Positions 11,801-23,800 of a DNA stretch of 64,000 bases are shown piece by piece. Within the stretch, counting starts at the first letter, position 1. Each line of letters starts with the position of its first letter. A program made the position numbers and the translations under genes. The notes under the pieces are model-generated. The model was not told the origin of the DNA, made no database searches, and worked only from the letters and a program-made list of their open reading frames with translations. Source of the stretch: Alligator mississippiensis. Its lineage: Eukaryota; Chordata; Crocodylia; Alligatoridae. The stretch lies in assembly GCF_030867095.1 (NCBI RefSeq), contig NC_081824.1, positions 176,274,933 through 176,338,932 on the forward strand, given 5' to 3'.

Positions 11801-14800
11801 GGGTGTTTTGTTGTTAACTGTCTGATTTATACTGGTGTTAGATAAGAGCAGTGAATGGTAGTAATGTAGGAAAACTGATTTTTCAAGCTGTGCGCGCACT
11901 TATATTCAGACCTTTCTCCCATAGGTTTATTTACAACATTCTCACAAGTTAGAGCCAGTTAATTATCAAACTACTGCTTATTACATCTAGTAGCATAGAA
12001 AGTTTGTTTTTTTCCAAACAAGTGTGAGCATTGCCACAATTTCCTGAACTGATAGAACTAGAGGGTTCCTATTTTTTGGGTTTTTTAAGTGAATGAATTT
12101 GTGTTTAATACATAGTCCATAAATTGTATTTCTTTCGTTATGGTAATCAAGAGGAAGCTTGATGGCATAAAGGGCAGATACATCTTATTATTGACTATGC
12201 ACATACTTCATTTATTCAAATCCAAGATGAGTACCCCTCTCCCCCAATTTAACCTGGTGGGGCAGTGGCTTGTCTTGGGTTCGAGTACATATGGGGCGGG
12301 GCTGCTGTGGTTCTATCTCTGGCCCTGAGCCTGGGTCAAGGTCAGAGCAGCTGCAGCCATCTACCTCTTTGCAGCCCATACCCCCCCATTGCCTACTGTC
12401 AAGCATAGGCTCTGGCTCATTCTTATTTCCTTCCAGGCATTACACACAGGCTACATCCCCTCTGCCCAGGCAATCGACAGCAGTGTAGCTCCAGCCCTGG
12501 GACACTGCTGCATGGCTGGACAGGGTTGGAGTTTTCATATGCTTTGTGCCCAAGAGAGAGTGGAGCTGGAGCCATGCCTGACAGTTAGCAGGGGGTGGGG
12601 CCAGAGGCTGTGGGAAGTGGGTGGGGGAGCAGAGGCTTCAGGGAGGAGGGGGCAGAACAGATTTATAAATTTTCTGCATATAGAATTGAATTATTAGGGA
12701 TTATCTTAAATTTAAGTCATTTTGGATTTGGGTAAATACAGGAATTGAAACTAGTTCCATAAACCTGTTTCAGTCTCTGTTTTAAGTACCGGTGTCTCTG
12801 TACAGCTTTCAGATCCCTTGAATCATGATACTTCAAGCCAGGTTTTTCATTTTCTCTAGGTAGACCCACCCATTGCCAGAGGGGTCAGGGAGAGTATTCT
12901 GTATTATATACATAGCTGTAATTGGCTAAACTGGGGGAAATGTTTTGGTTGAGCTACTGCCTTGTTTGCATGTGCAGCCTTAGAATCAGCATCCTTTAGC
13001 TATCTGCATATAGTGGTGCTGGAAATCCTCCTCCTATTAAATACCACTTGTCCAAACTTGTGCTTCTGCCTCATCTAAGGCTTTGTGGTAGGACCGAGCC
13101 ATATCAGTAGTACTGAAGTAGAGCTACAATTTATTGAATAGCCATTACAGCTACAGTATATTGAATAGCCATATTCTGATTCTTGAGAGTTGCCCTAACT
13201 ATTCCCAAAACGTTATCTTGGCAGCTGTGAGCTTTCCCAATCCTTGAAGATTTTGCTTAAATCTTTTACAGGTGCGCATTTGTGATTTGATTTCAGTTTT
13301 TCTGTGGTACAGTTTTTCTGTGGTAGGGTAAGTGATGATTGAAGGTGATGATATAAAATAACATGTTGTGACTTCCTTTCAGCCAGTGAAGTTAGCAGTT
13401 GTATGCAGAGATGGACAGCTGCATTTATTTGAACACATTTTAAATGGGTGAGTTGGTATTTACATTTGACAAACTCCTGGGGACATGTCAAAGATGTTTT
13501 CAATCTTTTCTAAATATTGTGTTGCATTTCTTAAACTTTCCACACCTGTTCATAAGATGAGTTCTGAGTTTCTCTGGCATGTCAGGTTGTTGGGGTGTGG
13601 GAGATGGTTATCTAGTAGGTGGAACAGAGGGCTACTAAACTGAGATTTCCAGTTTCCATACTTAGCTCTGCTGTTTGTCATCTTAGATAAGTTTAACTCC
13701 TCTGTGCCTGCCTTACCCTCTCTGTAAAATGAATGAACAGTTGAGGTTGAGTTTTTTAGCAGTCTTGTCATAAAAGATGCTTTAGAAATGCACAATGTAA
13801 ATGTGTTTCAGTTAAATCTATTTCAATTAATTCCTATTTTCATAGGTACTGCAAAAAGCCCTTAACATCAAACTGCGCTATCCAGATAGCCACACCTGGA
13901 AATGACAGTGACTCTACACCAAAACCAGTCCCTATCCTAGCAGCTGCGTTTTGCTCAGACAAGCAGTCATTGATGATTGTTTATGGAAACACCTTACAGC
14001 CTATTATTGAAAGAGTGGTATGTAAAACCTACTGAATTTGAAACCATGTTTTGTAAGCCCCTAGCACAAGTGTCAAACTGCTCTCTGAATAGGGGGGGAT
14101 TTTTTAAATTGGAGCCCTGCGATAAAGGAAAATGTCTCCTTTCTAAGGTGTGATTTGGTAGATCCGTCTGAAAGGAGATTTTTGTGTTTTCTGTTAAGAA
14201 ATGCGTCATGATAATGTTTAAATTTGCTTGTTTGTTTCTTCCTCCATTAGTCCTTGACCACCACTGAATCCCATGTATGTTTGGTAAGGGACATTCAGAA
14301 GACGTTGACGCTTAAAATGGAAATGGCTGTGACAAAGGTGAGTCTTGCTTTGAAATGCCCTGTTTCTCTTTCTGATTGTACATAACAAGCCACAAACTTT
14401 GCCACTTCTTTTAGTAAAGAGCTAGGTCTTACATGGTCTCTCTTTAGTTTAAAAGTTACTGGATTTCTACAGATAGTGCTTGCTTGCATATTCATGCAAA
14501 TGTGACCCAAGTTCGTCTGATGGCTGTTAAAGGTTTTAGTGTGCAATGCTGTATCTTGATCCCAAAGCTGCTTGAATAGAGATGGCAACTTGCATTGTGT
14601 GATCTTTGTGGTTTTCATTTCTATTAAGCATGAAGGCATTCCCAGTTTTACCAACTTACTTCCCAGTGAGATGTCAGCGTAGTTCCTGGTTAGACAAAGT
14701 TTGAGTGACCTTATTTTAGTATCTTTGTAAAACTGGTCCTTAGCCTGGGAAGTAGCACCACCTGGCTTCCATATAGTCCCATTTACCAGGGAAGAAGTAC

Positions 14801-17800
14801 CTGAGTAGTTGACCATGAAGGCTGAAAGTAAAGTCCAGTGAGGTTAATTGACCTCGTATCATGTTTCCAAGCTGGTATGGGGAGACCATAGTGGAAGTAT
14901 CAATACATCTGGCAGCTCTACAGATTGCCTTTCTACATTCATGCTCCCTGGTCCCATTGGAAATTCATTGGAGTTTTAGATGAAGAAATGGAAAGTCATT
15001 TGAGGAGGGAATACCCTTCCTTTTCTCCCACACGAGTAAATGTACAGTCAGCTTTTTGAGACTAAATGTATTGAGAAGTAACTCCACTGATTTATTTGCT
15101 ACATTTTGTGACACTTAATCATACAACATGCATTGGGTTTGGGGTCACTGTGTATGACTGTCAGCCAGACAGGTGGTTGTATTCTTGTGCAGTCAGAAAA
15201 GCAGTGAGGTTAAAGATGCAGTCAAGTGAAGCTATAGAAAATATTGGGCATGCTGTGATGACTTCCATGTTGGTTTCACTTATTGCCGAATTCCAGTGAA
15301 GACATTCTTCTCTTGGCTGTCTGAGCATGCCTACTGAGGAGTTTAAAGCACTTGGATTAGTTCTGTAGGGGGTGCAGATAGAGCTACCCATGGTGAGGGA
15401 GGGATTGGGGCAGGGGCAGGCGCTGCCCAGCTGGGGCACGGGGTCGGATGAGTGGGCAGCTCTCTGCTGCTGCACACATCCCCAGGGGTGTTATGTGCTC
15501 CCCAGATTTATGCGTGGGGCAAGGGCAGGCTCAGGGCCAGGGGCTGTGCTGGCCTCTTCCTGATGGGAGGGGTGGTTGGGCCGGGGCTGTTTGAGGCAGG
15601 CAGTGGCAGCGCTGAGGGGTGGCTAGGGGGTGGGCTACAGCCACCCCAAAATTTGCCATAACCACCGCTGCCCTCCAGAGCACAGCCCCGGCCCATCCCC
15701 GCCACCAGGGAGAGGCCAGTGCAGCCCCTGGCTCTAAGCCTGCAGCGGGCAGCCCACCCTTGCTCTGGGTACAAATTTGGGGGGCGCATGCCCCCCCATG
15801 CCTCCCCTTGGGGTGCGTGCTGTGGTGGGAGCTGGCTGAGCCACCTGTGGCTCCATCCCACACCCTGTTCCACCCTGGCTGGGCAGTGCCTACCCCAGCC
15901 CCACTCCCTCTCACCGCTTGGGCTTTGATTTTGCCTCCAGCGCTTCTTCCCTCGCACAGACATATCGGCTGGACGCTGCTCTCCAAGCTGATGGGCCTCA
16001 TATTGGTTATTGGATTGGTATCTGCCGATATGGCTAGTCAATAATTGGCCATCTGTATTAGCCAAAAAAATCTTTATCAGTGCACCCCTACTTGCTGATC
16101 TTCTTCATGTTCTTTAAAGATCCCACAGCGTTGTTTCTTTGTGTGATTTAGGGCTGCTAACTGTGGCTGTCCTGGCCTGATTCTAATCTAAGTAACCATT
16201 TCACATCGCTTAAACCCTCCCTTCAGTTTTATTGTGATGATGAGTTCTCCTCTAATTGTCCTGTAGTGTTTATACAGTTGCTGCCTTTTGATGGCAGGTC
16301 AAATGATTCCCGCGTGTTGCTTAAAGGTGCTACATAAAGCAAGTGTGTAGTGTCTATTGCCAGCACAGACTCAGGCATTTCTGTTGGGAATAATTAGGAA
16401 ACACTTCCTTCAGTGGAAAGTTGCAGACACCCTCTGTTTGGGTCTCAAAGAATAACCACTCTTTTTTAACTATGGAAAACACAAAGGTGCTTCTTGTTCA
16501 TACATGTGTGGATCCCTCTCTTATTACTAGGTAAAAACACCTGTTGTGAACTCAGAAGCCAAAGTTCTAGTGCCTGGAGTCCCAGGACACAGCGCAGCCA
16601 TCAAACCCCAGTCCTCTGGGACGAAGAAGGCAAAAAACAAAAAGAAACCAGGAGGCAAAGAGGTAAAGTGTTCTTGTCACATGTTAATAGTGAAACCAGA
16701 CTCTTAAATCAGTCTGTTGTTGGCACACAGAATCATGCTCAGTGTGCTGGGCAGAAACAGGGTTTTGATGATTACTTTACATGGAAGGACTTGATGTGTA
16801 CTGACTTCCTCTTGACTACAAGCAGCCTGTCATCCAAATTCCATGTGCCCTGCCTTATAAGTTTGTTGCATTGTTGGAGAACTTTGTTGTATTTTTGCAT
16901 TCTCTTTCCTTAGTAAGGTGTACAGCTTTATCTGGAACATTATTTCTCAGTACAAACTTAATTTCCTTGTTCTTTCCCCACCTGTACCTGCTTCTAATTT
17001 CTCTGTTGAACAGCTGTGCTGCGAGACATGGAGAACTTGTCCTGCTTAAACAAAATAACAGGACAGTGCTTGTCAGCAGATACTGCTGCAGAAGGGTCAG
17101 TGCTATGCTTCAACTGATGGCTTTATAAAATGCTGCTGAAAAAACCCAATTAGTGACCACCAAACTTGGTCCTATGTATGAGGTAGGAGGTTGGTTTAAA
17201 TAATACTACTTTTTGTTTTTCTGTTCCACAGGCTAGCATTGAAGACCGCCTGGGTGCAATGGATATCGATGCAATGAAAGTAAAAACACAAGGTGGCCTT
17301 CCACAAACTGACAGCTTTGCAGTGCTTTTGGTTCAGGGTTTGGAAAGCAATGATCCTGACATCTTAAATGTAAGTGTTTAAAAGAACAATGCACGTTGCT
17401 CAAGTAACCCCACTTAGACTTGGGGGTGACTTGTATGTGTTGAAAGCCATATATCCGATGTTGAATCTGTCACTTACTTTTAGTCCACTTAGGGCTAGAG
17501 CTCTTCTGAAGTGCTTTGGTGAGATAAGTAATAAGATGCAACACATTTGTTCATTTAATAACCCCACCCTTACTCTGGGTGTAGAAAAATAGCTTTCAGG
17601 AAGAGAGGTTAAATGTTTTGAGATCTCAATGCAGGGTCAGCAGCCAGCAGCCCTTTATGTACTGTAAGCTGCTTATGCTGTCAGGGAAAGGATATTTTTT
17701 GTTAACTCCCCATTCAAGTACTTTTCCCCTCCTCCCTGTGACCAGTAAGCTTACTGGAAAACAACTTGTCACATACAGACTTGCTGTTTTGCGTACCATA

Positions 17801-20800
17801 TTAACGTGTTTGTTTCCTTAGGAAGAGCCTCATAATGAGGCTTTTCTTTGCTCCTCTCCCTTGCTGCATATGCCTTCCGTCTGAGTGTACAGAGTTGGCA
17901 ATGTGAGGGGCAGAGACTTAGACATAGTCTGTATCCATGTTTTGTAAATGTGAGGTTCTTCTTGATGGTGAATGTTTCTGATGGTATTTCCCCCCCCCCC
18001 CATTTTTTTTTAACAGAAAGTGCTACAAACTAGGAAGGAAGCTTTAGTAAAGAATACAGTAGCCAGGATACCTGTACATGCTGTCATTCCACTGCTGCAC
18101 GAGGTAGGAGATACTGTACTTGTGCTATGGGACAAAATACATTTGTCTTCTGCTCTTATTAGGGAAGTCCTAAGATGCATCTTCTGTTTTTACTCCATAA
18201 AATGGGTCCTGTGGTTATGCAGTTGTGAGGTAGTGCGTATCCTATTTGGCTGCAGCTAGATGCATGGAAAGTATGATGTTACTAGGGACCTACTGAAAAC
18301 ATGGTGGAAGTGGGGTGCACTGTGGCTTCTTTATTCTTGTAGGTTCCCCTGTGCGTCCCCCTTCCCTGCTGATTGGTGGAGGGGCCTCACTTGCAGCTTG
18401 CTCCGGATCAGTGGGGAGGCGAAACTTAAAACCACAGTTAAGGCACCATTTTTGCCTCCTGCCACTGATTGGCTAAGGGACCCTTGATGGCCCTGTTTGC
18501 TGCTGGCAGGGAGGCAAAAATGTCACTATGTTTAAAACCGTGGTATTAGCTTCCCTGCTCATCAAGAGGTCCTCTGCTAATCAGCAGCGGGGGCGGGGAA
18601 AGGGGCAAGTTGTGCTTGGAGGAACGTGCAAGATTAAAGGAAACACTGCTCACTCTGCTTCCACCGTGAGTTTGGTAGGTCCCTAGATATTACCAAAGCC
18701 AGGCTCATCTTCTTTGTGTTGTTGGATAAACTTTGGGATAAGTGGGTGAGGTCAGAGGTGCTCGGGTGACTGTTGCTGTACATTATTAAGCAGTTAAAAA
18801 GGTTTGAAATGCCAAATTTTGGCATTTGGAGATGGGTTGCTTCACCCCATGGAAAACTCTTCCTTAACAATCTCCTTTTTAACCTAAGCCTATAGTGTGA
18901 ACTCCCTAGAAGTAATGTATTTGAAGTGCAGCATTTCTAGTCAAACCTGTTTCTTGAAGGGGTCACACTTTCAGGTGTGCATGTGCCTTTGACTGACTGA
19001 CCAGGGAGAGGGAAAGATCTTCACCTGGCAAGTGTGTTTTCTTCAGAGCCTGGGACTCTTCAGTCTGCTCTAGACTCTTTTCATTTAGCAGTAAGCGTCT
19101 TTAACATTCCAGCTTGCCAGCTATGTGGCAGTTGTTGTAGTAGTTTTGATTGAAGGCAGTACAACTACACATTTCATAGGGTTTCTTTGCTTTGTCCTGC
19201 CAGCTGTAACTTGGCTTTCATACATGTTTTATGACTGCGTATGGTAAGAGCTTCAGTCGTGTTACTGTAAGAAAACTCAGCTTCCCCAACCAGTCGGTGC
19301 AGCAGCTAGAGGAACCTTTAGAGCATATATCAGCTTTTGTGATGGCTAATTCTGGCAGACTGAATACTGCCTGAGTTGTTGGACTGTCACATCACTCTAA
19401 TGTCAGGATGAAAACTGCCATATATGCCACTTTTTCTAATTGACCTCTTGTTCTTTTCTTTAGCTTACAAAGAGATTGCAAGGCCACCCGTACAGGTATG
19501 AAAAATGACCCGCAAACTAGTTTAAAATACTATTCTTAAGAGAGTTAGGCCTTTTCGCATGTTTCACTGGGCTTCGTTGCAGTGATTCCAAGACTAACAT
19601 CTAGAAAGGAAAATGATGACATGACCAACCAAGGTTCCAGCTGTTTGGAGATGTTTCTGTCAGGACTCGGTAGTCAGCTTGAGGAATGGCACAAGTTCAA
19701 ATAGGAGAGAATGAGAGCAAGCATGCTAATATGAAGCATCCCCTTATCGTCTCACCTACTGGACCTATCTTGATGCTTTCATCTTGTGGCCAACAGCAAA
19801 TGCCGACAGGTTTCAGTCTTCAAATTAAACTACGGAGTTAAGGGCACAAACCAGAAAATGTTCTTCTAACGGGATGGGGAGAAGCTCAGGCAAATAATGT
19901 CTGCATACAATTAAGAAAAAAACAAACAAACTCCTAAATACTTCCTTAAAGTGTGTCAGATACTCATCAGATATTCTTGCATAGTTTCATAATTCACAGT
20001 AGTGACAGGGGTGGGGGGCACATGCAGCAGTGTTTCTCTGGGCTGTGCAGTCTGCACTGCCCCCACAGTGCTTCACCTGGGGCTGAGCTGCACTTACTAG
20101 CACCAGGGGCAGCCTGTGCTATGCTCCCGCTGGTGCCCACAGCCTGGCTGGGTGCTGCTCTGCGGCTTCCTTCCGGTTCCAGGATCTGGAGCCAGATTCT
20201 CGTGTGCCTGCTGAGAGAAGCATAGGACAGAGAGGCAGGAGAGAGGAGGAGCTGCTGCTGGAGATGTGGGGCGAGAAACAGCACCCAGTTAGCTGCAGCT
20301 GCCCTGGGAACAGCCTGCTGGAACCTGCTATTGCTCCTGCCCCAGCATATGGGGCTCCAGCTCTGGCTTCTGGGAAGGTGGCTAGGAGCTGAAGCTGGAG
20401 CCTGGGCCCTGGGACAGGAGCCACTTGGCTGAAGCTGCTGGCATGGTACAGTACAGTAGAGCAGGAGTAGCTTCTGGTGGGCTGTTCCCATTGCAGCTGG
20501 CTGGGTGCTACTCTTCCCCCTACCTCCAGCAACAGCTCTTGCTGCACCATGCCATGCTGCTCCCAGCAGGCGCATGGGGCTCTGGCTCCAGAACCTGGCT
20601 GCCTTTCATCGAAATGTGGCTGTGAGCTGAAGCTGGAGTCTCATGCACTGGGGTAGGAGCCACCCCACAAACTGCTCACCCAGCATGGTGCTGTAGGAGC
20701 AAGATCAAAAGCAGGAGCTGCTGCTGGAGGCAGTGGGCACAGAGCAATACCTGGCTGCAGCCATACCTGGATCAGCCCCAGCAGAAGCTGTGTGCTGACA

Positions 20801-23800
20801 GGCCTGGGCCAGTGGGCACTGGCAGATGCCCAACACCGGGATCCAGCCTGCGGGCCATAATTTGCTCACCCCTGTTGTAACATAGCAGATTTTAGTTTAA
20901 CGTAACTACTTAGATTTTCCCTTTTTCTAATACAGCTGCATATATACATATGTTCTGTGTAGTTGAAGAATTTTTTTTAGCTTGGGTTCATTTTTAAACC
21001 AAAACGGTTCACTGCTTTATATTGATCTGCTTCAGTGGTCAGAAAGCCAGGAGTGGTTACATACCCATGTTCTTGATTTATTCTTTGCTTTTCTCTCTTC
21101 CAGTGCCTCACAAATGGTTCGATGGCTAAAGTGTATCTTCACTATACATGCATCCTACCTTTCCACAGTAAGTAACTTGCTTGTAAATAAGGCTGATTAG
21201 ATGTTTTAAGTCAATTTTTGCAATTGCTTTTCCATGCAAAAATCTACCCTCCTAGTTGTCACATATGGGGCACTACTTACTCTCAAAATGAAATTCTAAA
21301 AAACCATATCATATCATTACTGTAAAGTGTTCCATATGCTCTAGAATTCATTTGACTGCTACATTTGTTTTGTGAACAAGTAATATCATTAGCACCAAGT
21401 CAGGCTGAAGTGCATGCTAGTAACAGACCCAGGTATGTTGCTGATTGAATATAGTGTTCATTTCTGGGGTGGGCTGAATTCTCTAAACTAACATTGTATT
21501 TGCAGTAGAAAGCTCTGTAGCAGACCTGAAACTCTTCATCTTTGGTTTGGCTGGCAGGGTAGAAGTATGCTGGAGCTTGAGAACTAGCATAGGTAACATG
21601 GGTAAACCAGTGTAGTAGTTTTTACCTTCTTTCCCAGGTGATGGATTTAGACTGTCTTGCTCCAGCAGCAGAAATCAGTCATTTGGCATAATTGATCCTT
21701 TCTAATATAGAGAAGCTCAGATCTATATTGAGAGTTTCATGGGTCAGGACTGTGGTGCATTGATATTCCTAGGCTTGCAGCTGTAACTGTGTGACTTCCA
21801 TTCATGCTACCATGCCTGTCAGTACTCTTAAAACTGCTCACAAGAATGGAGTGAAGAAGGGGAAAAAAGGAAAGTCAGTTCCACCAGGGTCTAAATGTGG
21901 CTTGAGGGCTTATGCTTTTAGCTGACATAAGTACTTGTTTAGCAGACTGCTTGAGAGATTCATTTAAACACAATGAAATATCAGTTCTGTGTTTTGTTAG
22001 TGTCAACATGAGGAAAGGACTCTTAAGACAGCCCCTAAAGCGCAGTTAATTCTGTCATGTGAAAAGTTAGATAAGGGGACATGGCAGCCCTATTAATACA
22101 ATTTCTCTTTCTCTCTAAAGTTGCCAGACTTGGTTCCTCAGCTGGGGATGCTGTACCAGTTAATGGAGAGCAGAGTAAAAACCTTGCAGAAGCTCTCTCG
22201 CCTCCATGGAAAACTCTATCTTCTTATCACCCAGGTGAATATAAGTTATAAACTCTACAGTGTTGGGTGGAAATGTTCAGAGACTTAACTTCCATTTCAG
22301 TTTGGTCTGACCAAACCTGTCATACACAACTTAGGGCAGATACTGGATGGTCACATCAGTCCATAGTATGCTTCCCAGTTGATATAATCAGGGTCAGACT
22401 GATTGCCATATTTAGGGTCAGGAAGGAATTTTACCCCATGGTCAAATTGATACTGACTGGGCACATCTACACACAACACTTTGAGCTCAGTAGACTAATT
22501 CTACTGCATATTAGCACAGCAGGCAAAACCCATGCTAATGTGCAGTAGAATTAGTCTACTGTGTGTTAGTGTCACAAAAAAAACGTGCCAGCACGAATTA
22601 GCAGTAGTGCCAATTTTATGGCTCGTTAAGGTTGTACCTGCAATTACAGGTACTAAACTTAGTGAACAGGTAGACGAGCACACTGGGGTGGGAGGTTGCT
22701 TTCCTCTAGTGGGGGGGGTGGGCCCTCTATCCTGGGATTTCTTAAGCATCTATTGACAATATTTCATAGAAGCAGGACATTAGCTCCCGTGGTTCTCCTG
22801 TGGTAGGTTAGGTTGTTAGGTCAGTGTTGTGTCAGGGTTGAGGATAGTGTTTATGTAGTTTTTAAATTATGGTTTATATGGGATCCTTTAGGTAGGGATG
22901 ATCCTGCCTTAGACAGGGGGTGGACTAGACATCTGGAGGTCCTTTCTAACCCTGCTTCTCTATGACTTTATGATAATCAGCAGATTGCTGTTGATCATAT
23001 TTTTCATGTTACAGTATGTTTGGGATGCTGTTTTGCTTATTAGACGGTATGACTAAATGTTTTTCTTCTGCATGCTGATCCAATCCTTGTAATATAAAAA
23101 TAATCAGAATTTTAAGCAGTTAAGGTTTATTTTTTCCGCTTTTGTATTTTAGCTTTTATGATTTCTCCCTTTCCTTTTCCCTCCTTCCCTTCCCTGCCCT
23201 CCCCCCTCCCCAAGATATTCAGTTGTCCTTAAGCTACAATTTAAAGAAGAGGAATGGAAGAGAGAATAATTTCGAAGTTTGGTATTCACGACTATGTTTG
23301 TCTCAAAATGCCTTTCAGGTTGCAGCACTAGAAAAAATTCAGGATGTAAGTGATGTTAATCAGACTGCAAAGCTGGTATATGAGGAAGGTAAGCTTAGAA
23401 GCTTTCTATGGGACTATCTTGAGAGTGCTCCCAGACTGCTGAACATGAGTTCCAGTTGTCACACACATTTGCCAGCCATGTACATCCCAGTTCTATACTT
23501 GTTGCTGTATGGGAGGTGAAATTGATGGAAGGGAGAAGGTGGCACACAATTATGAGGCAGCTGTTCATTGGTAGACGTTTTTCTTCCTTTTTCCTTTAAG
23601 CCGTGGTTATTTGATTCCAGTGTCCTGCTTAACTTCCGTGTCCAGTATTCTCACTTAATGGGTCTTGTCCTTAGTGTGAAGTACATCTTTACTGAAGGTG
23701 GATTTAATAAAGGAACTTCCAAATATGCTCTTATGAAAAGAAATGGAAAAGGTAGTTTGTGTGCCTCTAGGATTTAAGATGTCTGTCTGTCCTTGTGTGA

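Noticed and set aside
13325..13365. GTGATGATTG / GGTGATGATA words as snoRNA C boxes
   Set aside because: Too close to the 3' splice site and without a D box before the exon.
15508..16065. 185-codon reverse-strand frame
   Set aside because: Falls in the truncated foldback element; shadow of GC-rich inverted arms.
19608..19700. AATGATGA C-box-like word as a third intronic snoRNA
   Set aside because: No CTGA D box at a suitable distance and no terminal stem.
19994..20575. 193-codon reverse-strand frame
   Set aside because: Within the CAGGGGTG element; Ala/Ser/Gln-rich from repeated CAGCTGCTG words, no domain.
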